Origin: Pedosphaera sp.
GTDB taxonomy: Bacteria > Verrucomicrobiota > Verrucomicrobiae > Limisphaerales > Pedosphaeraceae
Reading direction: 5' to 3'
Assembly: GCA_028293265.1 (NCBI GenBank)
Contig: JAQGPB010000102.1
Location: 1 to 6,539, forward strand
DNA length: 6,539 nt
In this document: piece after piece, positions 1 through 5,988 of the stretch
Numbering within the stretch: the first letter of the stretch is position 1
Layout: the number at the start of each line of letters is the position of its first letter
Translations under genes and position numbers: made by a program
The notes under the pieces: generated by a model
The model's input: only the letters and a program-made list of their open reading frames with translations
Told to the model about the DNA's origin: nothing
The model's database searches: none

Positions 1-311
1 GCGGGAAACAAGGAGTCCCAGGCCGCCTGCAACCCATCACCCGGAACGCGACGCACCGCGTAGGCCCGATGCAGCCAGCCCAGCGGGGATTCAGGAGCCA
101 GCCGAACCAGTTCGCGGGCGATCTCCAAGGCCGCCGGCCAATCCTTCTCTTCAGCGCAGATGGCCCAGCGAACTTTTAAAACCTCGGGATGATTTTGAAA
201 CGCTTCGTCAATCTGCGCCAGTTCCGCCCGGGCTTCCGCGATGTTCCCCAATTCCAGCCAACCGTCGGCGGCGGATAAAAAATGCGAATGAGGAGCCTTT
301 AGCGATTCCAT
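1..311 (-). CDS. Tetratricopeptide-repeat-like protein, partial (C-terminal part beyond the left edge)
   Basis: An open minus-strand frame of 103 codons starts at ATG 311 and leaves the window without a stop. The protein begins MESLKAPHSHFLSAADGWLE. Residues about 10-100 read as two to three helix-turn-helix units of TPR type, with alternating small and large residues: WLELGNIAEARAEL at 18-31, then VRWAICAEEKDWPAALEIA at 47-65, then a unit from about residue 78. TPR proteins act as protein-interaction scaffolds; no enzymatic domain is visible and the partner is unknown. There is no signal peptide, so it is probably cytoplasmic. GTG codons lie immediately upstream in frame at 314 and 317, so the start could be 3-6 bases earlier; ATG 311 was chosen because it is the stronger codon. 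It is divergent from the hydrolase gene, with 67 bp between the two starts. I recall similar short TPR proteins in Verrucomicrobia, but this is memory rather than a search. Confidence 0.75.
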   Translation of the reverse strand, partial: MESLKAPHSHFLSAADGWLELGNIAEARAELAQIDEAFQNHPEVLKVRWAICAEEKDWPAALEIARELVRLAPESPLGWLHRAYAVRRVPGDGLQAAWDSLFP

Positions 312-378
312 CACCACAAAGATAACCGAGGTGTCAATCTTGCTGGATAATTCGCCTTTTCCACGCTACGGTTCGCCC

Positions 379-1158
379 ATGAAAACTCTGCTCACCACTT
401 TCGTTACATTGGGATGCGTCCTCGCGGCGCGGGCGCAATTGCACACCGAAGCTGTCGAATACAGGGACGGCGACACGGTCTTGGAAGGTTATCTGGCCTA
501 TGATGATTCGGCAGCCAAAGGGAAACGGCCCGGCGTGCTGGTAGTGCATCAATGGAAAGGCTTGGGCGATTACGAAAAGAAACGTGCCGAGATGCTCGCG
601 AAACTTGGTTACGTGGCGTTCGCGGCGGACATTTATGGCAAGGGCATCCGCCCGCAAGATCCGCAGAGCGCCGGAGCCGAGGCCGGTAAATACAAATCAA
701 ACCGGGCGCTGCTGCGGCAACGCGTCAACGCCGGCCTGGCGGTCCTCAAACAAAATGACCTTACCGACAACAGACGCGTCGCAGCCATCGGCTACTGTTT
801 TGGCGGCACAACGGTGATTGAACTGGCGCGCAGCGGGGCGGACATTGCGGGCGTGGTCAGCTTTCACGGCGGGCTCGATTCGCCGAAGCCGGAGGACGGC
901 AAAAATATCAAGTGCAAGGTGCTGGCGCAGCAAGGCGCGGACGATCCGTTTGTGCCCGCGGCGGACCTCGCCGCGTTCGAGGACGAAATGCGCCAGGCGA
1001 AGGTGGATTGGCAACTGGTGAAATTCGGTGGCGCAGTCCACAGCTTCACTGATTGGGGTGTTGACAAAGACCATATAAAAGGCGCAGCTTACAACGAGAA
1101 AGCCGACAAGCGTTCGTGGGAATACATGAAGGTGTTTTTCGCGGAGATTTTCCGGTAA
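379..1158 (+). CDS. Secreted dienelactone hydrolase family protein (alpha/beta hydrolase)
   Basis: This 259-aa protein belongs to the dienelactone hydrolase (DLH) family, which hydrolyses ester or lactone bonds using a Cys-His-Asp triad. Residues 1-19 form a signal peptide: K2, a hydrophobic core, and an ARA|Q cleavage site after A19. It is therefore probably exported to the periplasm. VLVVHQWKG (53-61) is the early strand and oxyanion region. IGYCFGG (137-143) is the nucleophile elbow with C140. DDPFVP (188-193) supplies the Asp, probably D189. GAVHSF (218-223) supplies H221. Classical cytoplasmic DLH enzymes of chlorocatechol degradation are about 235 aa, so the extra length is mainly the signal peptide. 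The frame could open 16 codons earlier at GTG 331, but that would bury the signal peptide, so ATG 379 is preferred. No Shine-Dalgarno sequence is visible. No pathway genes lie nearby, so the natural substrate is unknown. Its TAA abuts the dnaE stop codon. Confidence 0.88.
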   Translation: MKTLLTTFVTLGCVLAARAQLHTEAVEYRDGDTVLEGYLAYDDSAAKGKRPGVLVVHQWKGLGDYEKKRAEMLAKLGYVAFAADIYGKGIRPQDPQSAGAEAGKYKSNRALLRQRVNAGLAVLKQNDLTDNRRVAAIGYCFGGTTVIELARSGADIAGVVSFHGGLDSPKPEDGKNIKCKVLAQQGADDPFVPAADLAAFEDEMRQAKVDWQLVKFGGAVHSFTDWGVDKDHIKGAAYNEKADKRSWEYMKVFFAEIFR

Positions 1159-4100
1159 TTATTCCTCGCCATTGTCTCCGCCGCGTTTTTCCCAGCGGCG
1201 CGGCGTGCGCTCGGGCAAGGCGGTGTCCACCTTGACGTAGTAGGTTTCATTTCCGAACCGTTCGTCTGCCGCCTGTTGCAAGGCGAGCGAAGGGGCAACG
1301 GAAAATTTCTCGTGCGTAGTCACAAAGACTGCTTCACCTCCCGGCATCTGGAAGCAAAAAAGCAGCGGACACTTGCCTGAATGGGCCAAAACCAATTCCC
1401 GGACTGATTCCAGATTCTCCGGTTGTAAATGGGCCGTGTGCAAACGGAAATGCACCTGCTTGGTGTATTTGCGTGGCGCATCCTCCAAGGACATGATCTC
1501 CTGCGGAAAAATCTTCGGCTTGTCCTCGCCATTGTTGACCTCGCCGACGACGAGGATCGCCTTGTTCAAAATCAGCAACGGGCGGTATTTGTCGTAATTC
1601 TCGTTCATGCAGAGGATCTGCACGGAGCCTTCCAGATCCTCCAGTGTCACCATCGCGTAAGGTTTGTTGCTCTTCTTCGATACGCCATGCTGCACCGCCG
1701 CGATCAACCCGCCAATGCGGGTCAGGCTGCGATTTGCCAATTGTGCCAGCCCGTTCGTCGTGGTAAGCGCGTATTTTTCAAGAATTGGCGCGAACGGCGT
1801 CAGCGGATGGCCCGTGACATAAAAACCCAGCAATTCTTTCTCCGCCGCGAGCAATTCATGCTGTGGCCATTCAGGCAATCGCGCGAGGGACTCCGGGACT
1901 TCGGCCGTCTTTTGCTCCAATGTTGCAAACATTGTGTTTTGGCCGCTCTGCCTGTCATGTATGGTGCCCGCAGCGCGGGAAAGCGCGTGATCCAGTCGCG
2001 CGAACAACGTCGCCCGCGTTTCCTTGAACGCATCGCAACCGCCCGACTTGATCAGCGCTTCGAGCACGCGGCGGTTGACGGTACGGATGTCCACCCGCTC
2101 GCACAATTCGCCCAGCGATTTGAATTCGCCGCCCGATTTGCGGGCGTCCAAAATGCTTTCGACCGCGACTTCGCCCACCCCTTTGATCGCGGCGAGCCCA
2201 AAGCGGATCACCATGCCGTCGCGCGCGGGACCGAAGACAACCTGGCTCTCGTTGACATCCGGCGCGAGCACTTCGATGCCCATGACCTTCGCTTCGGCGA
2301 TGAATTCGCTGAGCTTCTTGGTGTCGCTCATGTCGTTCGTCATCATCGCGCTAAGAAACTCCACCGGGTAATTCGCCTTCAGAAACGCGGTTTGATACGC
2401 CACGATGGCATAGGCGGCTGCGTGCGATTTGTTGAAACCGTAACCGGCAAATTTTTCGAGCAGGTCGAAAACTTGGTTCGCTTTCGCTGCGGGAATGCCG
2501 TTCGTCTTCGCGCAACCTTTCACAAAAGTGTCGCGCTGCTTTTGCATTTCCTCGACCTTTTTCTTGCCCATCGCGCGGCGCAACAAATCTGCGCCACCCA
2601 GCGTGTAACCGGCCAGCACCTGCGCCGCCTGCATCACCTGTTCCTGATACACCATGATGCCGTAGGTCTCGCGGCAGATCGGTTCCAGCAGCGCATGTTC
2701 ATATTCGATCTTCACCTCGCCATGGCGGCGCTTGATGAATTCCGGGATCAGTTCCATCGGCCCCGGACGATAAAGTGCAATCAACGCCGTGATGTGTTCG
2801 ATTGAACTGATCTGGAATTTCCGGCACAAATCGCGCATTCCACCGGATTCCAATTGGAAGATGCCGAGCGTCTGCGCCTTGTTCAACAGCTCGTAAGTCT
2901 TGGCGTCGTCCAGCGGAAGATTGTCAATTGGCACATCAATGCCCTTGGTTGCCTTGACCATTTCGCAGGTGTTGCGAATCACGGTCAGCGTCTTGAGCCC
3001 CAGAAAATCCATCTTCAACAGGCCCAGTTCGCCGACAGGATTCATTGCGTATTGCGTGACGAGCGCGCCGTCCTCGTCCTGCTTGAGCGGGAGCAGATTC
3101 ACGAGCGGCTGGTCGCCGATCACCACGCCCGCCGCATGCACCGAGGCATTGCGCGTGAGGTCCTCCAGCACGAACGCGGTATCAATCAATTCGCGCGTGA
3201 CTTCCTCGGTGTCATACGCGGTCTTGAGTTCAGGCGATTGCTTCAGCGCCTTGCTCAAGTCCATCTTCAAATCGGTCGGAATCAATTTCGCCAGCCGGTC
3301 GCATTCGCCATAACTCAAACCCATCACGCGGCCCACGTCGCGCACCACCGATTTCGCTCCCATGGTGCCGAAGGTGATGATCTGCGCGACGGAATCGTTG
3401 CCATATTTTTTGCGGACATATTCGATGACATCGGCGCGGCGGTCATCGGCAAAATCAATGTCAATATCTGGCGGGTTGACGCGCTCGGGATTCAGAAATC
3501 GTTCGAAAAGCAACCCGTAACGAATCGGGTCCACGTTTGCGATTTCAAGCAGGTAAGTGACCAGCGAACCGGCAGCGGAACCGCGCGCCACGCAGGAGAT
3601 GCCATGCTCGCGTCCGTAACGGATGAAATCCGCGACAATAAGAAAGTAGGAAATAAAACCGGTTTTCTCAATCACCACCAGCTCGACTTTCAAACGATCC
3701 AGCACCACTTGAATGGCGGCGGCAATGGCAGGTTCTGCTATGTTACAGCCGCCGGCATTGGGCGGTGCCTTCTGCTGCGGGTAGGTGGGGAGCCGCGTTG
3801 GGTCCTGAATCGCCTCGACAATAAATTCACTCCCTTCCGCCCTGGCTTGAATCGTGTAACGCCGAAACAAACCCTCTGCGAGCAATTTCCGCAAATAGCC
3901 TTCGCGCGTGAAATGCTCCGGCGGATGAAAGACCGGGTAATGCAGTTTGCCAAACTCGATTTCCAGATTGCATTTCTCGGCCACCTCCAGGGTGTTGGTC
4001 ACGGCTTCGGGAATTTCGCTGAACCGCGCCTTCATTTCCTCCGCGGAACGAAGATAGAATTGCTCGGCCACATACGTCATCCGCTTGGTGTCGCTCAACA

Positions 4101-4797
4101 GCGTCTGCGTGCCGATGCAGATCAGGCAGTCGTGCGCGTGAGAATTTGATTGCTGCACATAATGAACATCATTGGAAGCAACCAGTTTCAAGCCAAACTC
4201 CTTCGCCCAGGGAATCAGGTGACGGTTTACCTTCGCCTGTTCGGGAATGCCATGGTTCTGCAATTCCAGGTAGAAATTCTCCGCACCCAAAGTTTGCTTG
4301 AACCAATCAATTGTTTCGCGCGCCTTGGGCAACTGATCCTTCAAAATCGCCTCGGGAATCTGGCTGGCCAGGCAGCCGGAAAGCGCGATCAATCCCTCCT
4401 TGTGCATGGCGAGCAGTTCCCGGTCAATGCGCGGCTTGTAATAATAGCCTTCCAAGTGCGCCGCCGTGGTCAGCTTGATGAGGTTTTTGTAACCGACCTC
4501 ATCTTTGGCGAGGAGCACCAGATGATTATAGACATCCCGTCCGCCACCGCTGGTCTTCTTTTCCAGACGGCTGCCGGGTGCGACATATACCTCGCAGCCG
4601 ATGATCGGCTTGATGCCCTTCTCGCGGGCTTTCTGGTAAAAATCAATCGCACCGTAAAGCACGCCATGGTCGGTGATGGCCAGCGCGGGAAATTTCAACT
4701 CGTGGGCTTTGTCCATGAGCCGGTCAAGCCGGCAAGCTCCATCGAGCAGCGAATACTCGGTGTGCAGGTGCAAATGAACAAAGTCAGCGTGCGACAT
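1159..4797 (-). CDS. dnaE: DNA polymerase III subunit alpha (replicative polymerase)
   Basis: A complete 1212-aa DnaE-type C-family polymerase, the catalytic subunit of the replicative holoenzyme; E. coli DnaE is 1160 aa. The N-terminal PHP domain (about 1-215) starts with VHLHLHTEYSLLDG (7-20). The palm carries ARGSAAGS (404-411), LFERFLNPERVNPPDIDIDF (430-449) with two catalytic aspartates, and KMDFLGLKTLT (595-605) with the third, D597. The fingers region includes YRPGPMELIPEF (676-687), YQEQVMQAAQVLAGYTLGGA (717-736), RRAMGKKK (740-747) and GYGFNKSHAAAYA (785-797). A helix-hairpin-helix lies at IKGVGEVA (871-878). QNTMF (953-957) matches the internal beta-clamp-binding pentapeptide (QADMF in E. 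coli). An OB fold spans about 1026-1100 and is followed by a divergent C-terminal domain. ATG 4797 is chosen because it sits seven codons before the first PHP histidine, as in the family. The gene appears monocistronic: the upstream neighbour is divergent and the downstream one convergent. Confidence 0.98.
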   Translation of the reverse strand: MSHADFVHLHLHTEYSLLDGACRLDRLMDKAHELKFPALAITDHGVLYGAIDFYQKAREKGIKPIIGCEVYVAPGSRLEKKTSGGGRDVYNHLVLLAKDEVGYKNLIKLTTAAHLEGYYYKPRIDRELLAMHKEGLIALSGCLASQIPEAILKDQLPKARETIDWFKQTLGAENFYLELQNHGIPEQAKVNRHLIPWAKEFGLKLVASNDVHYVQQSNSHAHDCLICIGTQTLLSDTKRMTYVAEQFYLRSAEEMKARFSEIPEAVTNTLEVAEKCNLEIEFGKLHYPVFHPPEHFTREGYLRKLLAEGLFRRYTIQARAEGSEFIVEAIQDPTRLPTYPQQKAPPNAGGCNIAEPAIAAAIQVVLDRLKVELVVIEKTGFISYFLIVADFIRYGREHGISCVARGSAAGSLVTYLLEIANVDPIRYGLLFERFLNPERVNPPDIDIDFADDRRADVIEYVRKKYGNDSVAQIITFGTMGAKSVVRDVGRVMGLSYGECDRLAKLIPTDLKMDLSKALKQSPELKTAYDTEEVTRELIDTAFVLEDLTRNASVHAAGVVIGDQPLVNLLPLKQDEDGALVTQYAMNPVGELGLLKMDFLGLKTLTVIRNTCEMVKATKGIDVPIDNLPLDDAKTYELLNKAQTLGIFQLESGGMRDLCRKFQISSIEHITALIALYRPGPMELIPEFIKRRHGEVKIEYEHALLEPICRETYGIMVYQEQVMQAAQVLAGYTLGGADLLRRAMGKKKVEEMQKQRDTFVKGCAKTNGIPAAKANQVFDLLEKFAGYGFNKSHAAAYAIVAYQTAFLKANYPVEFLSAMMTNDMSDTKKLSEFIAEAKVMGIEVLAPDVNESQVVFGPARDGMVIRFGLAAIKGVGEVAVESILDARKSGGEFKSLGELCERVDIRTVNRRVLEALIKSGGCDAFKETRATLFARLDHALSRAAGTIHDRQSGQNTMFATLEQKTAEVPESLARLPEWPQHELLAAEKELLGFYVTGHPLTPFAPILEKYALTTTNGLAQLANRSLTRIGGLIAAVQHGVSKKSNKPYAMVTLEDLEGSVQILCMNENYDKYRPLLILNKAILVVGEVNNGEDKPKIFPQEIMSLEDAPRKYTKQVHFRLHTAHLQPENLESVRELVLAHSGKCPLLFCFQMPGGEAVFVTTHEKFSVAPSLALQQAADERFGNETYYVKVDTALPERTPRRWEKRGGDNGEE

Positions 4798-4803
4798 GAG
4801 TTG

Positions 4804-4833
4804 ATTTTACGGTCGGCAAAGGATTCGGCGCAA
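4804..4833 (-). promoter_or_regulatory. Candidate dnaE promoter giving a leaderless mRNA
   Basis: On the minus strand, TTGCGC (4833-4828; 3 of 6 to the -35 consensus) and TAAAAT (4809-4804; 5 of 6 to the -10 consensus) are separated by 18 bp. The -10 hexamer ends exactly 6 nt before ATG 4797, so initiation at the usual distance would fall on or next to the A of the start codon. No Shine-Dalgarno sequence precedes the ATG. The -35 is weak, so the call rests mainly on the -10 box and its spacing. Confidence 0.4.
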
Positions 4834-4884
4834 GCCAAAGGCGTGATTGATTATTTATCTTTCCAAAAATCGCCGGTGTCGCTG

Positions 4885-4890
4885 TATTAT
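4885..4890 (+). promoter_or_regulatory. Candidate -10 element for the MOSC gene (leaderless start)
   Basis: TATTAT (5 of 6 to TATAAT) ends exactly 6 nt before ATG 4897, so a transcript would begin at about the start codon. There is no Shine-Dalgarno sequence in front of the ATG, consistent with leaderless translation. A clear -35 is missing: the best hexamer at an 18-bp spacing is TTCCAA at 4861-4866. An AT-rich tract at about 4845-4870 lies upstream. The spacing mirrors that of the divergent dnaE promoter. Confidence 0.38.
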
Positions 4891-4896
4891 TCCGCT

Positions 4897-5481
4897 ATGA
4901 CCGAAGCGAAGCATTTGACCGGCGCCGAGCTCGAAGCGGGACTGGATCGAATCCGCCAATCACCCAAGGACGGAGGCACGCTTGAACTGATAGTGCGCCG
5001 GCCTCAAACCAACGAGCGTGAGATCGCACAGATTGCCGAACTTGATGTCGTGGAAGGTCTGGTAGGCGACAATTGGAAAACGCGCGGCAGTTCCAGCACT
5101 CCGGACCGGTCGGTCAACCGTGATATGCAACTCACCCTCATGAATTTTCGCGTAATTGCTCTTTTGTCGCCAGAAAAATCCCGTTGGCCATTGGCTGGAG
5201 ACCAGCTCTTTATTGACCTGAATTTAAGCATTGAGAATTTGCCCGTGGGAACACAACTCAGCCTCGGCTCCGCTGTCGTCGAAGTCACGGCTCCGCCTCA
5301 CACCGGATGTAAAAAATTCACCGCGCGCTTCGGTCTGGAGGCAATGCAGTTTGTCAATTCTCCGCTGGGCAGGCAGCTTCGCCTGCGCGGCTTGAATGCC
5401 CGCGTGGTGCAATCCGGGACGATTCGCGTCGGTGACAAGGCCAGGAAACTGTTCGCTTCTGTCGCTTCTGTCTCTTCTTGA
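4897..5481 (+). CDS. MOSC domain-containing protein
   Basis: A 194-aa protein of the MOSC family (molybdenum cofactor sulfurase C-terminal domain). Stand-alone members are predicted to bind and deliver sulfur through a conserved cysteine, but most, including this subgroup, have no proven reaction. Visible blocks are LTGAELEAGLDRIRQSPKD (7-25), LELIVRRP (29-36), EGLVGDNW (53-60), RDMQLTLMNFRVIALL (75-90), RWPLAGDQLFIDLNLS (96-111), and the signature PPHTGCKKFTARFG (133-146) with the conserved C138 next to H135. VNSPLGRQLRLRGLNARVV (153-171) and RVGDKARKL (177-185) follow. It has no signal peptide or membrane segment, so it is probably cytoplasmic. The frame stays open upstream into antisense dnaE, but ATG 4897 is the first good start and fits where I expect homologues to begin. 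The last nine residues (FASVASVSS) are encoded by a small DNA repeat and look like a non-conserved tail. No molybdopterin genes are nearby. Confidence 0.88.
   Translation: MTEAKHLTGAELEAGLDRIRQSPKDGGTLELIVRRPQTNEREIAQIAELDVVEGLVGDNWKTRGSSSTPDRSVNRDMQLTLMNFRVIALLSPEKSRWPLAGDQLFIDLNLSIENLPVGTQLSLGSAVVEVTAPPHTGCKKFTARFGLEAMQFVNSPLGRQLRLRGLNARVVQSGTIRVGDKARKLFASVASVSS
5452..5478 (+). repeat. Three imperfect 9-bp tandem units at the 3' end of the MOSC gene
   Basis: The units TTCGCTTCT, GTCGCTTCT and GTCTCTTCT follow each other directly and end at the stop codon. Adjacent units differ by one base. They encode the low-complexity tail FAS-VAS-VSS, which lies beyond the conserved MOSC domain. Replication slippage is the simplest origin. 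Confidence 0.7.
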
Positions 5482-5508
5482 CAAGGGGCTAGAACCTTGT
5501 ATGAGTAT
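5478..5508 (+). promoter_or_regulatory. Promoter with operator-like dyad (MerR-family layout) for the Cys-rich protein/efflux genes
   Basis: A perfect TTGACA (5478-5483) overlaps the MOSC stop codon. It is followed by an imperfect dyad, ACAAGGGGCT/AGAACCTTGT (5481-5500), in which 8 of 10 base pairs are symmetric about 5490/5491 with a CTAG centre. The -10 is ambiguous: TATGAG (5500-5505) at 16-bp spacing matches 4 of 6 positions, and GAGTAT (5503-5508) at 19-bp spacing matches 3 of 6. A dyad between -35 and -10 with a long spacer is the known layout for MerR-family metal regulators such as CueR and ZntR. The genes downstream fit metal-induced control, but no regulator gene lies in the window. 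Transcription would start only a few bases before GTG 5514. Confidence 0.5.
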
Positions 5509-5513
5509 CTTCG

Positions 5514-5873
5514 GTGAGAAGCGCGTTTGCCATTTTGTTGAGCCTGTTGCTGATTGCAACGCAAACCGCCTACATCGCCCAAGGAAACGCGCCTTCCCGC
5601 ACAGATCAAAGCGTGGTTCATAAGTGTTGCCGCGCTGGCGCAGCCTGTCATGCAAGCTGCTGCGTGGGCAAGGATGATTCGGCGCCGATTTCGACGCCAA
5701 TTGCACCTTATCGCACCCTGTCGCAAACGGATTCGCAATGGCTGACCGCGCCGATTGCGTTGGCGATGCAGCCGACTCCCGTCTCGCCCTCAAGCAAAAT
5801 TTCGTCTGATGTTTTCCTTCCCTCGGTGACCGCGCTCCCGCTTTACGAGCGGAATTGCAGTTACCTCCTCTGA
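5514..5873 (+). CDS. Small exported Cys/His-rich protein of a putative metal-efflux operon
   Basis: A 119-aa protein with an N-terminal hydrophobic stretch, MRSAFAILLSLLLIATQTAY (1-20), typical of a signal peptide or a single anchor. The probable cleavage is around residues 19-23. A compact Cys/His cluster follows: H36, C38, C39, C45, H46, C49, C50 (HKCCRAGAACHASCC, 36-50). Then comes a Ser/Pro/Thr-rich linker (about 56-105) and an end reading LPLYERNCSYLL, with one more Cys at 115. No enzyme domain is recognised. The cluster is consistent with binding a soft metal (Cu, Ag, Zn or Cd) in the periplasm, but that is inference. The gene lies between a dyad promoter and a TolC-family efflux gene on the same strand, 115 bp apart, which suggests a metal-resistance operon. 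GTG 5514 is the only start that includes the whole hydrophobic segment, because a TGA lies in frame at 5502. I recall similar short proteins before efflux genes in Verrucomicrobia. Confidence 0.7.
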   Translation: MRSAFAILLSLLLIATQTAYIAQGNAPSRTDQSVVHKCCRAGAACHASCCVGKDDSAPISTPIAPYRTLSQTDSQWLTAPIALAMQPTPVSPSSKISSDVFLPSVTALPLYERNCSYLL

Positions 5874-5988
5874 TTCGCCGCTTCTCCCGCCCGTATTGTG
5901 CCCTGATGGGCTGATTCTGCCTTTTCTCGATCCTTGCAATGGGAATTTCGGCAATCCAAAAACTCAGAAACGTCATCTCGTAAAATAA
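5874..5988 (+). other. Intergenic gap between the Cys-rich protein gene and the TolC-family gene
   Basis: These 115 bp hold no credible gene. The only structure seen is a short hairpin, GCCC-TGAT-GGGC (5900-5911), with no directly following T-run, too weak to call a terminator. TAAAAT at 5981-5986 is a -10-like hexamer but lies only 2 nt before the TolC-family ATG, so it cannot place a transcript start ahead of that codon at the usual distance. Read-through from the upstream promoter is the simplest model. Confidence 0.5.

Noticed and set aside
332..337. Perfect TTGACA on the minus strand as the -35 of the TPR gene
   Set aside because: At 16-18 bp spacing the -10 position falls on the GTG-GTG-ATG start codons and has no TATAAT-like sequence.
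331..378. N-terminal extension of the hydrolase from GTG 331
   Set aside because: It would place 16 residues before a well-formed signal peptide. ATG 379 gives a normal exported protein.
388..417. Lipobox in the hydrolase signal peptide (TLGC, residues 10-13)
   Set aside because: Residue -3 is Thr rather than Leu and the Cys sits early within the hydrophobic core. The ARA|Q site after residue 19 is a better signal peptidase I site.
1429..2805. 458-codon plus-strand open frame antisense to dnaE
   Set aside because: It lies wholly opposite dnaE, whose protein is unmistakable. The translation is rich in His, Arg, Gln and Phe, with no domain, as expected for a shadow frame of a GC-rich gene.
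2854..4149. 431-codon plus-strand open frame antisense to dnaE
   Set aside because: Same shadow frame as the previous one, with no recognisable motif and no promoter or ribosome site.
5900..5911. GCCC-TGAT-GGGC hairpin as a terminator
   Set aside because: The stem is only 4 bp and no T-run follows directly, so it is likely chance and would not separate the Cys-rich and TolC-family genes.
5981..5986. TAAAAT as the -10 of a separate TolC-gene promoter
   Set aside because: It ends only 2 nt before the ATG, so initiation would fall inside the coding region, and no -35 is present at normal distance.
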